46,197 nt of DNA from Pseudomonadota bacterium (lineage in GTDB: Bacteria; Myxococcota_A; Bradymonadia; UBA4248). The DNA lies in NCBI GenBank assembly GCA_017464085.1, contig JAFUEE010000045.1:1-46197 (forward strand), written 5' to 3'. Below are positions 8,169-17,330 of this stretch, piece after piece. The notes under the pieces are model-generated. The model had not been told where the DNA came from. It was given only the letters and a program-made list of their open reading frames with translations, and did no database searches. The position numbers and the translations under genes were made by a program. The number at the start of each line of letters is the position of its first letter. The first letter of the stretch is position 1.

Positions 8169-11039
8169 ATGAAACATAAGATCCTGCTGGCAGCATCCAT
8201 CTGTTCACTTTTTCTCATGGCTTGCAATGAAACTCTCCCGTGGACAGATTCGCTGCGCTTCGAGAAGGCCAATTCTCAGATCATTTATCAGGCCCCAAAA
8301 GGCGCGGCTGAAGCGATACGGGCCGCGTGGTTTCCTCAGGCAGTGCTGCCGCTGGATGCGTCGCGCGTCCTCTTCGCGTCCCAGGGAACGAGGCGGCTTG
8401 TCGAGCTCGACACAGCTGCGGGCACCCAGACCGTCCTGTTTGATCTTGCTGCCTGGGAACCCGAACTCAACCATTCGGAAGCGTATGCGTCCGATTGGGG
8501 GGAGGCTTTGATCCGGGCTGATTCGCAATGGCTCATCGTCGCTTCTGCACGCAGAGCGCTGTTGTGGGTCAATACCCGGACTGGGGAGGTCAAGCGCGTG
8601 GGAAATACGCGCTTTGAAGGTGCAAGCATTCCAGAAGAAGGTCTGCCGCTCAGAGACATAGATTTTTCTCTATTTTCGGGCATTGAACGCTCAGATAACG
8701 GCTTTTATCTCGTTTTGGGCAGTCAGGTCTTTGAGGTGAGTTGGGATGGGAAAAGCCCGGAAACACTGCTTGACGGCCGTCTGGAACTGATTGCAGGCAC
8801 GCTTGGCGAACGGTCTGAAGATCCGCATGATGCGCGCGGCATTCCCCTGCGATTTTCATCGTTCACGCATTTTGCAAAATACAAAGGGTATCTGTGTTTC
8901 TGGACGCCGCCTGCGCTTCGCGCCGTCAAAGACGGGCGCATCTATATCATCACAGGCTTCGGGTACAACTCCCCTAATGGCGACCTCGAAAGCTTTTACG
9001 CGCAGGGGCTGCCGCCGGCGCCGGAACTCGTCGCGCTCGGGGATTCGCTCTATACGCCGTATTGGTCTGATGAATCCGCGCTTTTGAAGATGCGCGTGGA
9101 TTCCATAAGCGAAGAGGAAACATTGGGCGCGCTGGATGTCGTGTACCCGGATGCCGGGGCGCTCAATCAGCTCGCCGCATATCAAGACCATCTGCTGTCG
9201 GTCGACACGGAGGCTGGTGCTTTTTGGCGCATCGATCCTGAAAGCGCTTCGGCTCAGCGCCTGTTCGGCCCGGAATCTGCTGAGGCGCGATTTGAAAGCC
9301 TTTCAAATGATCCGGACTCTCCTTATGAACCTCATGCGGTTCTCACGCCGCTCAGTCTTGTCACTTGGCAAAAAGGCGCATCCGCACTGCTCTATTCGCC
9401 AACTGTCGAGCGCCTTTCCATGCTGTCTCTTTCCTCGGGGAAAGTTCTCCCGTTTTACCAGGGAGCGCTTCAGCAGATCGTGTCTGACCAGCGCGATCGT
9501 GTGTGGTTTGCCGATTATCAGACGTTGTATTTCATGAACCTGAACAGCGCTTCAGAACTTGAGCTCTCGTATGTGCCTCAGTTTTTCAAAAAGGCTGACA
9601 TCATGGGCGTGCCATGCGACCGTAAGACATTTGCGCTGACTGAAACGCCAGATATCTGCGCCACATCGCGCGGGCTGTATCTTCATGTGCCGGAAGCAGG
9701 CCGCATTTTTGCCTATGATCGCAGTTCGGATGCGCTCACTGTCGTCCATGAGAACGGATGGGCAGATCCGGAAACGTCTACGCAGTTCTATAAGGCCGGC
9801 ATGCCGACACGCATGATCGAGCAATGGGTTGTCCGCGATACGACGGAAGCTGTCGTTCTCAATAAATCGGGCAGGCAATATGTGTTTGTGGGCAATCTGT
9901 CCTCTAAATCCAAAGTGCTGGCCGGCAGAAAGGTCGAGCCCAACCAGTTCGTCGCCGTTGCGACGGATGCGCTTGCCGGGGCTCTGATCACCGCGCTTGC
10001 CCTGACGCCTGATGAGCGATTGGCAGTGTCAGCCGGAGGCAGGCTCATGCTGACCGATCAAGACGGACACTGGCAGGACGGGCCTGATGCTTGTCGCTCA
10101 TTCGGGGATATCACCCCAAAATATCTTGAAGCCTATGTGCAAAATGACCGCGAGCAGTATGTCGTGGCGGATGGGCTGGATGCTTGGCGCTGCACGGAAC
10201 GCGATGGAGAGTCGGAGGGCTATCGGAAACTCGGCGCATCGATGTGGCGGCTTTGCGGCAGTACTGTCGCTGCGCTTGAAAATGGCCAGCTCTGCACGTT
10301 CGCATTCGGGAACGAACAGGCTAAAAAATGCACGAAAGATATGGCTGAATTTGATGTGCGTTCGATCAGCTGTGACAGCGCTTACGTCTATCTGTCGGGG
10401 GCAGATGCGGACGGGGCATCCGTCATCAAGCGCGCGCCGCTCGCGGAACCGGAAAAGCTTAGAAATTTCATGGGCATGGGGGCCGGCGTGGCTGACAAGG
10501 CGGCGCTCAAAGATGCACGTCTTGGATATGATCTCGGCAAAATGTCTATGGACGATATCGGGCAGCTCTATTTCTGGATGCGCGATACTTGCACGGTATG
10601 GCGCATCAAGGATAGCAAGGACATCGCTGAGGACAGCCTGGTCTATCGCGTCCTGACGGATGACAGGCTATGCGCTGACAATGGTGTCCTGGCCGTCTCC
10701 CCGGACAGCGAGCTTTCATTTGCGTCTGGAACGAAGCTTTATATTTATGACGGACACGAGCTTCTCGATGCCGGTACGTTTGCCGGGGATGTCATCGAGC
10801 TTGAGGCGCTCGGAAACCGCTATGTCGCATTGACATCGGCGGGAATCGAGGTCTGGCAGGATGGAAAAGTCTCTCTTGTCGTGCGATCTCCAGTGAATCT
10901 TGAGGGTAAGGATATCCATTTTGCCGTTGCAGGCGATCATCACCCGCGCATGGTTCAGTCGCCTGGGGAAAACGCCGTGCTTGTGCCCGTCTATTCGGAA
11001 AGCGCCGTGCTTAAATTGTCTTTGGATCCGGCTTTTTAG
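8169..11039 (+). CDS. Large lipoprotein, beta-propeller-like, function unknown
   Basis: A 956-residue secreted lipoprotein. The signal peptide ends in a lipobox, LFLMAC, with Cys at residue 19. The rest is soluble and beta-rich, with many short strands and recurring turns of the kind found in propeller proteins (for example SDWGEAL, AGAFWRIDPES, LSLSSGKVLPF, NRYVALTSAGIEVWQDGK). No catalytic motif or named family is recognised; NHL- or PQQ-like propeller repeats are the nearest impression. A Shine-Dalgarno GAGG lies 4 nt before the ATG. It follows the clpB terminator so closely that its promoter must lie within or near 8084-8168 or in the clpB 3' end. Signal peptide and cell-surface location are sure; the fold is inferred. 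Confidence 0.85.
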   Translation: MKHKILLAASICSLFLMACNETLPWTDSLRFEKANSQIIYQAPKGAAEAIRAAWFPQAVLPLDASRVLFASQGTRRLVELDTAAGTQTVLFDLAAWEPELNHSEAYASDWGEALIRADSQWLIVASARRALLWVNTRTGEVKRVGNTRFEGASIPEEGLPLRDIDFSLFSGIERSDNGFYLVLGSQVFEVSWDGKSPETLLDGRLELIAGTLGERSEDPHDARGIPLRFSSFTHFAKYKGYLCFWTPPALRAVKDGRIYIITGFGYNSPNGDLESFYAQGLPPAPELVALGDSLYTPYWSDESALLKMRVDSISEEETLGALDVVYPDAGALNQLAAYQDHLLSVDTEAGAFWRIDPESASAQRLFGPESAEARFESLSNDPDSPYEPHAVLTPLSLVTWQKGASALLYSPTVERLSMLSLSSGKVLPFYQGALQQIVSDQRDRVWFADYQTLYFMNLNSASELELSYVPQFFKKADIMGVPCDRKTFALTETPDICATSRGLYLHVPEAGRIFAYDRSSDALTVVHENGWADPETSTQFYKAGMPTRMIEQWVVRDTTEAVVLNKSGRQYVFVGNLSSKSKVLAGRKVEPNQFVAVATDALAGALITALALTPDERLAVSAGGRLMLTDQDGHWQDGPDACRSFGDITPKYLEAYVQNDREQYVVADGLDAWRCTERDGESEGYRKLGASMWRLCGSTVAALENGQLCTFAFGNEQAKKCTKDMAEFDVRSISCDSAYVYLSGADADGASVIKRAPLAEPEKLRNFMGMGAGVADKAALKDARLGYDLGKMSMDDIGQLYFWMRDTCTVWRIKDSKDIAEDSLVYRVLTDDRLCADNGVLAVSPDSELSFASGTKLYIYDGHELLDAGTFAGDVIELEALGNRYVALTSAGIEVWQDGKVSLVVRSPVNLEGKDIHFAVAGDHHPRMVQSPGENAVLVPVYSESAVLKLSLDPAF

Positions 11040-11044
11040 CGCGT

Positions 11045-11092
11045 CTATGCTGCGCATACGCCGCGATAGGCCGCGTCTATGCTGCGCATACG
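11045..11092 (-). repeat. Two REP-like palindromes, direct repeat
   Basis: The core CTATGCTGCGCATACG occurs identically at 11045-11060 and 11077-11092 within a 32-bp direct repeat (CGCGTCTATGCTGCGCATAC...). It is the inverse-orientation form of the palindrome family and sits just after the lipoprotein stop. Confidence 0.75.
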
Positions 11093-11246
11093 CCGCGTCA
11101 GACGTTCCAGGGAACGTCCTTGTTTCCTTGTTGCCTGTTGGGAATACGGCTCGCATGAGCGCAATAAAACGGTGCATGCGATGCTGATTTAGTGTATGAA
11201 AAGGCATTTATTGCCCGCGCAGTGCTTCAAATGAGCGCGCGGCGAA

Positions 11247-11311
11247 GCGTATGGCCGCAGGCCATAGCAAAGCCAGAACGCTCCGCGTATGGCCGCAGGC
11301 CATAGCGGAGC
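11247..11311 (+). repeat. Two REP-like palindromes before the glycan operon
   Basis: CGTATGGCCGCAGGCCATAGC occurs in two copies, at 11247-11268 and 11280-11311 (coordinates include flanks). In the second, the arms GCTCCGC/GCGGAGC extend the stem to about 14 pairs. It ends about 20 bp before the FkbM gene, so it may sit in that gene's leader. Confidence 0.8.
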
Positions 11312-11332
11312 CCCAAAGAAAAGAAGGTTGCG

Positions 11333-12313
11333 ATGTCAAGATTCCAAAAAATTCAGAAAAAAGTAGAGTATTACAAAAGTGCCCTGAATTCGCTGAAGGA
11401 ATACGGCGGAAATGCTGAGCTCGCGAGAGGTATCGCGAGAATCGCTCTGCACAAGCCGAGTGATATGCTCAGAAAACTGCGTTGGAAAGCCGTCAGTGCG
11501 CCTGGAAATGTTCAGCATGTGGAGCTGAAGTTTCCGAAATACAATCTGCTCGTCGATGCGCATGATCAGGGAATCGCTGCAGAGCTTGCCTTCGAGCATG
11601 TGCATGAACCTTTTGGAACCGCCGTCCTCAAGAGCATCCTGCGCGATGATATGACAATCATCGATGTCGGCGCGAACATCGGATATTACGCGCTCGAAGA
11701 AGATACGCATGTGAAAGTCAAGCTTATCGTCGCGATTGAGCCGAATCCTGTCAGTTTCGAGCTGCTCTCGCAGAACATCTGCATGAATGACGCGATGGCC
11801 AATGTGTTTAACATCGGGATCAGCGACGTGGACGGAACGCTGCCGTTCTACATCTCGAAACAGTCGAACATCTGCAGCATCTTGCCGAGGGCGGAGTACG
11901 AAAAGAAAATCGATGTGCCGGTGATGAGGCTCGATACGCTGCTCGATCGGGAGAAAATTGAAAATGTCGATCTCATCCGCATGGATATTGAAGGTCATGA
12001 GATCAACGCTCTGCGCGGCATGAAGGAAACCATGGAAAAATATCGGCCATGGTTCTGCTTGGAATACCATTCGCCTGTCATTTCACCGGAAGATCGGGAG
12101 TTTTTCATCTCGACGCTCGAAGCGCTCGATTACGAGCTCAAATGCTTCACGTTCAGATGGAGCGATTACATGATTTTCGGGCACAATATCGCTGACCGCA
12201 GAAAAGTCGTGATGACCGGAAACCTGCGCGAAGTGCTCGAGAATATTCAGAATCAGGTCCTGCTGCTATACATTGCCCCGCGCGGCACGCAGTTTGAACT
12301 TCCCGTGTTATGA
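11333..12313 (+). CDS. FkbM-family SAM-dependent methyltransferase
   Basis: A 326-residue cytoplasmic O-methyltransferase-like protein. SAM motif I is TIIDVGANIGYYAL (about residues 108-121), followed by the acidic strand-2 end AIEPNPVSFELL, the NIGISDVDGT strand, and the C-terminal family signature LIRMDIEGHEINALRGM with the terminal ...CLEYHSP strand. FkbM enzymes methylate hydroxyls on sugars or secondary metabolites. First gene of a surface-glycan/lipid operon; its stop overlaps the next start as ATGA (12310-12313). Shine-Dalgarno GAAGG lies 5 nt before the ATG. Acceptor unknown. Confidence 0.9.
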   Translation: MSRFQKIQKKVEYYKSALNSLKEYGGNAELARGIARIALHKPSDMLRKLRWKAVSAPGNVQHVELKFPKYNLLVDAHDQGIAAELAFEHVHEPFGTAVLKSILRDDMTIIDVGANIGYYALEEDTHVKVKLIVAIEPNPVSFELLSQNICMNDAMANVFNIGISDVDGTLPFYISKQSNICSILPRAEYEKKIDVPVMRLDTLLDREKIENVDLIRMDIEGHEINALRGMKETMEKYRPWFCLEYHSPVISPEDREFFISTLEALDYELKCFTFRWSDYMIFGHNIADRRKVVMTGNLREVLENIQNQVLLLYIAPRGTQFELPVL

Positions 12314-13623
12314 GCGGGAAATTCGAGTCCTGGCTGTATGATGATACGCCGATCAAGCACAAAATCGTGCGTATCATTTTTTTCCTGACATCGTTTTCTT
12401 GGACGTTTAATCCGCACCAGGACTATACATATTCTACAGGCGGGCCATTGCTCGAAAAGATCGTGTCCCGAATGATCCCGATGAGCATTGTGGCGATTTA
12501 TGCGCTGACATGTGAACATCGTCACTTGCTCAAGCGGTTGTTTCGGCCGGGATTGTGGCCGCTTCTGTGGTACGTATTTTTTGCAGTTCTATGCGGCGTG
12601 AACAGCGTCCAGCCGGCACTTTCAGCCTGGAAAGGCGCGGAAATCATCATAGCTTTGATGTTTTTTACGGTCTCGTGCCGGGATTCGATTTCGACGCGCA
12701 AGGAACTGGTGGCGTTCATACGCCTGTACGAGATTCTGCTCTGGTGGACTGTCGCGCTTGCGATTGTTCAGCCAACCCTTGGAATCAGGCGATCCCCCTC
12801 CATGCTTCCGTGGCTGCAGGGCTATCTTCCTGTCATCAATCCCAACGCGCTCGGGTTTATCTCTGTTTTTACAATTACACGGCTGCTTTTTTTGCCTGCG
12901 CGTTTCAAGCCTGTCAGGCTTCTTTTTGTGGCAGGCACGTTGATTTGCGCGCAGTCAAGGACATCGTATGCCGTCACGCTCGTGGCTTTGCTGATCTATA
13001 CTATCGAGGGGCTTCGCGTCAGGCAGTTCGGACGTGTGATCGTGACATTTATGTGCGCTTTGGTGGCGCTTGGCCTGGCGATGGGCTGGCATGAGATGAT
13101 CATGCAGGTGGTCATGCGCGGCCAGACTTCAGCTGAGATGAGTTCGCTTTCCGGGCGTACAGATTACTGGGATTATGCCCTTCGATACGCATCATGGACC
13201 GGCGGCGGTCTGGCGACGGGCTCTCGAAGCCTCATCTTTGAGAGCGATACCGCGTTCATCAAGGGCTCCGTCAACATGCACAATTCATTTATCGAGGCTG
13301 TGATGGGGGGCGGCTATATTGGTGCGGTGCCATTCATCGCCTTGCTCGGCATCAATGTGCTTCGGCAGGGCGTTCATGCGCTCACGCGTCCCAGCGCCTT
13401 CGAAAGCCTGTTTTTTGTCTGCGCGATTGCTTTTGTCGCACGCGGCATGACAAGTGTGGTGCTCGCGATTTTCTCTGCTGACTTCAATAATATGATGCTC
13501 TTGTGGTACTGGCTCTATACTAAAGATATCGGCTCGGATGAGAAAATAATCCATCTGGAGCGTCCCAGACCCATTGCCTACGAAAAAACGCTCATCGAAC
13601 AGGCGCAGGAAGCATCTAAATGA
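12310..13623 (+). CDS. O-antigen ligase/polymerase-like membrane protein
   Basis: A 437-residue polytopic membrane protein with about 10-12 hydrophobic segments. It contains the large loop with SSLSGRTDYWDYAL followed by MHNSFIEAVMGGGYIG, the pattern of the Wzy_C/O-antigen ligase family (WaaL- or Wzy-like), where a conserved Arg and the HN...L/E...G loop are functional. It likely transfers or polymerises glycan at the periplasmic face. Translationally coupled to the FkbM gene by ATGA overlap and followed after 64 nt by a CDP-alcohol phosphatidyltransferase. Ligase and polymerase cannot be told apart from sequence alone. Confidence 0.85.
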   Translation: MSGKFESWLYDDTPIKHKIVRIIFFLTSFSWTFNPHQDYTYSTGGPLLEKIVSRMIPMSIVAIYALTCEHRHLLKRLFRPGLWPLLWYVFFAVLCGVNSVQPALSAWKGAEIIIALMFFTVSCRDSISTRKELVAFIRLYEILLWWTVALAIVQPTLGIRRSPSMLPWLQGYLPVINPNALGFISVFTITRLLFLPARFKPVRLLFVAGTLICAQSRTSYAVTLVALLIYTIEGLRVRQFGRVIVTFMCALVALGLAMGWHEMIMQVVMRGQTSAEMSSLSGRTDYWDYALRYASWTGGGLATGSRSLIFESDTAFIKGSVNMHNSFIEAVMGGGYIGAVPFIALLGINVLRQGVHALTRPSAFESLFFVCAIAFVARGMTSVVLAIFSADFNNMMLLWYWLYTKDIGSDEKIIHLERPRPIAYEKTLIEQAQEASK

Positions 13624-13687
13624 CTTGTCAATCGGCGCATTCGGAGTAAAAGAGGCAACGTTTTTTTGCGTGGACTTGGAGTTTTCC

Positions 13688-14419
13688 ATGAGACAGAATC
13701 ATCAGTTTTTTACAGATATCGCGAATTTTCCGAACAAGCTTTGCATCTTCAGGCTGATCGTCATTCTCATCAGCGTCACTTGCTTTTTGTGCGGCCTGCC
13801 TGTCACTGCCTCCATTATCGGATTGATCGCTGGCCTGACAGACAAATGGGACGGGATTTATGCCAGAAAACACAACATGTGCACGGAGCTTGGCGCGCTT
13901 CTCGACCAGATTTCTGACCTTCTGTTTAATTTCTTCGTGATCAGCGCCGCCGTGTATATGGGCGTGTGGCCGATCTGGGTGCTCTTCTTGTGGGGGTTCA
14001 GGGATCTCTCCGTGCTGTGCATGCGCACGTCTGCTGGACAGCTCGGGTTCTCCATACCATCGAGCTTTCTTGGAAAAGTCGCGACATTCGAGATGTTCTG
14101 CGCGCTTTTCTTCATGCCGCTCGATTGGGCGCTCAACAACGATAAATATATGTATGCCGATTTCGTGCAGGCGCATTTTCACCCCTACATTGGAATTGGC
14201 ATGCACTGGCTCGCGTTTTTGGGTATTCTCGTTGGCATTGGCATGCAGTATGTGACAGCAGCCAAATATGCGCGCACCTATGTCAATAAATACGATGAAG
14301 CCGTCAAAAATAAAGCATGTCAGGCTGATGCGCCGAAAGAAGGCGCGTCTGCCAAGACTGAGAACGAACACGCGCTTCCTGAGCAGGCTCAGGGCAATTC
14401 GACTTCTGACAACCTTTGA
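13688..14419 (+). CDS. CDP-alcohol phosphatidyltransferase (first of two)
   Basis: A 243-residue integral membrane enzyme. The full family signature D-x2-D-G-x2-A-R-x8-G-x3-D-x3-D is present, starting TDKWDGIYARKH and ending in GALLDQISD. The four aspartates bind two divalent metals and the CDP-alcohol. Six hydrophobic segments follow the family pattern, and the C-terminal ~45 residues are charged and Ala/Glu-rich. It transfers a phospho-alcohol from a CDP-activated donor to a lipid or polyol acceptor; the substrate is not predictable. The start at 13688 is supported by TTGGAG 6 nt upstream; the frame opens earlier at 13574 inside the previous gene, which is rejected. A second enzyme of the same family follows after 35 nt. 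Confidence 0.92.
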   Translation: MRQNHQFFTDIANFPNKLCIFRLIVILISVTCFLCGLPVTASIIGLIAGLTDKWDGIYARKHNMCTELGALLDQISDLLFNFFVISAAVYMGVWPIWVLFLWGFRDLSVLCMRTSAGQLGFSIPSSFLGKVATFEMFCALFFMPLDWALNNDKYMYADFVQAHFHPYIGIGMHWLAFLGILVGIGMQYVTAAKYARTYVNKYDEAVKNKACQADAPKEGASAKTENEHALPEQAQGNSTSDNL

Positions 14420-14454
14420 ACAAACATTCTCAGGCCCTGACTTAGATAAAAACA

Positions 14455-15930
14455 ATGAAATGCATCCTCTATATTCCGACATTTGAATGTGCGAATACCC
14501 GCGCGAGCAATATCTCTGCGGTTCGCGTTGGTGGTCTTTCGCTGTATGAGCGCGCCTGTAGGAGCCTTCAGCGCGCTGACATCTCCGAATTAATCGTGGC
14601 CAAACCAGCCGCTCTCGAACTCAAGGAAGACCCACTGGTCACCGTTCCGATGCAGTTCTTTGAATATAATCTGCGCATCCATGAGGTGTCCAAAGAACTC
14701 AAGGAGGCCGTAGGTTATGAAGCGTGCATGATTTGTGTGCTCGATGGCGTCTATTCTCCTGATTGTTTCAAAATGCGCCCGCTCGGGGCGGATGTCAGGA
14801 TCGTCGCCAATGGGGAGCCGTCCGGGGTCTATTTCATCGGCGCCTATTCGCTGGAGAAAATCCTGAATTCAGATGAATGCCTCGATTCCCTTGAAAATGA
14901 AGTGACTGAGACGTTCGCGGCTCCTGAGAAGACTGTCTATCACCGCATGCTCAGTTCGGATGACGCTAAAATCGGACTGAATTTGCTCACCAAAGCTTTG
15001 AGAAAACCGCTTGGACGTGATTCAGACGGCCTTGTGGCGTATGCGATCAACCGCCCCTGCTCGCTTTTTATCACCAAGCGCATTGCAAATTCCTTCATCA
15101 CGCCGAATATGATCACGGCGATCGGGCTCTTGATAGGGATCGGCGGCGCGGTTGCCATGTTCTTTGGAAATCCAGACTCCAACCCCTATTTCATGGCGCT
15201 TGGCGTCCTGCTCTGGCAGATATCGTCCATGGTCGATGGCATCGATGGGGAGCTCGCACGTATCCGCATGAGTCCCAGCCATAAAGGTGAATGGTTCGAT
15301 ACGGTTGCGGATGATGTGACCAATATCGCGTTTCTCATCGGACTCGGGCATGCTGTTTCTCAGAGCGCCAGCATGCCGTTCTTCAAAGATGTTGTCGTCC
15401 CCTTTGTTGGTTGCAACCCATGGTTCATCATCACTTGCGGCATCGCGATTGTCAATACCATTGCCGTGCTCTGGTTCTATCGCGAATTCGTCAAGATGGG
15501 CATTGCAAGCCATAACCACTTCGAATGGGGCTTCGAAGCAGACAACAAGGCAAATAAAAAAGAAGAACATCGCAATATCTTCAAGAAGGCTGTGGAGACT
15601 GTCGCTGGGTGGTTTGCATGGATTGCCAAGCGGGACTTTTATACATTCCTGATCATGGTCCTCGTCATCATCGGGCTCTCGATACCGGCATACTTTATCA
15701 TGGCAACCGGGGCATTTCTGGTCGGCATCGGCGGTATCGTAGCGCTCTCTCTGCGCGCAAGAAGAACTGTAAAAAAAGCGAACAGCTCCAGCTCTGAAAC
15801 AAATAAAGCTGTCACAGATGCCAAGACAGGCTCGGATGCCGGCCGCTCAGAAACTGAAAATGCAGACACCGCAGAGGACATTCCTGAAAATAAAGCCGGT
15901 GCCGACACTGCAGATGATGTGGCTGAATGA
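14455..15930 (+). CDS. CDP-alcohol phosphatidyltransferase fused to a nucleotidyltransferase-like N-domain
   Basis: A 491-residue protein. Residues 1-~170 look like a reduced sugar-nucleotidyltransferase fold (GGLSLYERACRSLQRADISE, then CVLDGVYSPDCF) without the usual G-x-G-x-R loop. Residues ~185-420 form a CDP-alcohol phosphatidyltransferase with the complete motif from VDGIDGELARIR to GEWFDTVADD. The arrangement resembles bifunctional inositol-phosphate cytidylyltransferase/phosphatidyltransferases, with a probably inactive first half. The last ~60 residues are an acidic Ala/Asp/Glu/Lys tail. Its TGA stop at 15928-15930 is followed in frame by 24 more codons of the same composition. It lies between a sister enzyme and a PhnW-like aminotransferase. 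Confidence 0.88.
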   Translation: MKCILYIPTFECANTRASNISAVRVGGLSLYERACRSLQRADISELIVAKPAALELKEDPLVTVPMQFFEYNLRIHEVSKELKEAVGYEACMICVLDGVYSPDCFKMRPLGADVRIVANGEPSGVYFIGAYSLEKILNSDECLDSLENEVTETFAAPEKTVYHRMLSSDDAKIGLNLLTKALRKPLGRDSDGLVAYAINRPCSLFITKRIANSFITPNMITAIGLLIGIGGAVAMFFGNPDSNPYFMALGVLLWQISSMVDGIDGELARIRMSPSHKGEWFDTVADDVTNIAFLIGLGHAVSQSASMPFFKDVVVPFVGCNPWFIITCGIAIVNTIAVLWFYREFVKMGIASHNHFEWGFEADNKANKKEEHRNIFKKAVETVAGWFAWIAKRDFYTFLIMVLVIIGLSIPAYFIMATGAFLVGIGGIVALSLRARRTVKKANSSSSETNKAVTDAKTGSDAGRSETENADTAEDIPENKAGADTADDVAE

Positions 15931-16005
15931 GCTTCTGGCTCTGATGCCAAAGCGGATGCGAGCACCGAAGATAAGGCGGATGCAGCATCAGAAACTGGAG
16001 TGTGA
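15931..16005 (+). other. In-frame continuation of the acidic tail past a TGA
   Basis: After the TGA at 15928-15930 the same frame reads 24 sense codons (ASGSDAKADASTEDKADA... then SETGV) to a second TGA at 16003-16005. The composition matches the tail before the stop. This suggests either a recent nonsense mutation that shortened a low-complexity tail, or read-through. Confidence 0.55.
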
Positions 16006-16061
16006 TTTATCCAACCGCATGCGTGTGGATAAACCACACTCCATGCGGCTGTGTTCGTTTT
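15997..16061 (+). terminator. Long inverted repeat with T-run
   Basis: GGAGTGTGATTTATCCA (15997-16013) pairs with TGGATAAACCACACTCC (16026-16042) with one mismatch. The loop itself contains GCATGC. A T6 run follows at 16056-16061, 13 nt after the stem, so it could be an imperfect terminator. The first arm overlaps the end of the read-on tail. Confidence 0.5.
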
Positions 16062-16214
16062 TTCTCGATTACGGTTGCTTGCTGTTTGAATACATTGAAA
16101 AAATATGAGATATGTAATTCTGCTGTTTTGGCGTGTTTTTTGCCAAGCGCAGGTTGCGTTTGGGAGCATCCCAAATTTCAAGCAAATTCGGACCAAGTAA
16201 ATTGGAGATAAATC

Positions 16215-17330
16215 ATGGATGAGTATTCAGGGCGTTATCGCCTGATGTGTCCAGGACCTGTCAATGTTTCGCAAAGGGTCATGGATGCCATGACTGGAAG
16301 TGAGATTGGACACCGGGAGAGCGAATTTTCAGCCCTGCTTAAAAATATTCGCCGGAACTGTCTCAAGGTCATGAACCTTCCTGAAGCTTCTTTCGCAATG
16401 GTCGTCATCACGGGATCGGGATCTGCTGCGAATGAGGCTGTGATATGCAGTGCCATCAGGCCGGAGGAAACCGTTCTATCTCTGGTCACAGGTGAGTTCG
16501 GTCGCCGTCTCGGGGAGATTTCCGCGATATACAACCCTAAAACAGTCGTTCATGCCCAGGATTGGGGCACGCCACTTGATATCGCCTGGGTGGAGGATTA
16601 TCTCGCTTCGCATCATGTGGACTGGATCACGATGGTTCACGACGAGACGAGCACCGGGGAGCTTCAGCCTGTGAAAGAGGTCGGGGCAATCTGCAAGAAA
16701 TATGGCGTCAAACTGTTTGTCGATGCCGTGAGCAGTTTCATGGTCGATCCTCTGGACCTTGCGGAATGCAACATCACGTTCATGAGCACCTCCTCTGGAA
16801 AGGCGCTTGGCATGTCGCCGGGACTTTCGCTCGTTGTTGGCCGAAAAGATGCCTTTGAGGCGCTCAGACAGTACCCGGTTCGGAATTACTATCTCAGTCT
16901 TGCGAGACATTACGATTTCTTTACGCAAAAACTCCAGACACCCAATACGCCTGCCATCGCGCTCTTTATTGCGCTCAATGAAGCGCTCAATATGATCGCG
17001 GAAGAAGGCGTTGTTCAGCGCTTGCAGTTCCAGGCGCTCAAAGCTGAGCGCTTCCGCAGAGGCATTCAGACTATGGGGCTTTCACTGCTCCATGCGGATC
17101 ATGTCCTCTCCAATGCGGTCTCTACCGTCGTGCTGCCCGATGGCGTGAGGTTCGCCGATTTGCGCGAATCGCTCAGAGCGCGCAATTTTATTGTCTATGG
17201 CGGAAAAGGTCCGCTCGCGGATAAAATCTTTCAGGTCTCGACAATGGGACATGTCGGCATCGAGGATGTCGATGCATTGCTCAGCGCGCTGCGCGATATC
17301 TTGTCTGAGCAGCAGCACTCCGTCGCATAG
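16215..17330 (+). CDS. PhnW-like class V aminotransferase
   Basis: A 371-residue PLP enzyme of the class V family, closest by eye to 2-aminoethylphosphonate:pyruvate transaminase (PhnW, about 365-370 residues). Seen: N-terminal RLMCPGPVNVS, the GSGSAANEAV phosphate-binding turn, HDETSTGELQPVKEVG, FVDAVSSF with the PLP-binding Asp, and SSGKALGMSPGLSLVV with the likely Schiff-base Lys. Serine-pyruvate or alanine-glyoxylate aminotransferase is the alternative. Downstream of two CDP-alcohol phosphatidyltransferases, it suggests supply or processing of an amino-alcohol or aminophosphonate head group, but no PEP mutase is present in the window. Shine-Dalgarno TTGGAG lies 7 nt before the ATG. Confidence 0.85.
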   Translation: MDEYSGRYRLMCPGPVNVSQRVMDAMTGSEIGHRESEFSALLKNIRRNCLKVMNLPEASFAMVVITGSGSAANEAVICSAIRPEETVLSLVTGEFGRRLGEISAIYNPKTVVHAQDWGTPLDIAWVEDYLASHHVDWITMVHDETSTGELQPVKEVGAICKKYGVKLFVDAVSSFMVDPLDLAECNITFMSTSSGKALGMSPGLSLVVGRKDAFEALRQYPVRNYYLSLARHYDFFTQKLQTPNTPAIALFIALNEALNMIAEEGVVQRLQFQALKAERFRRGIQTMGLSLLHADHVLSNAVSTVVLPDGVRFADLRESLRARNFIVYGGKGPLADKIFQVSTMGHVGIEDVDALLSALRDILSEQQHSVA

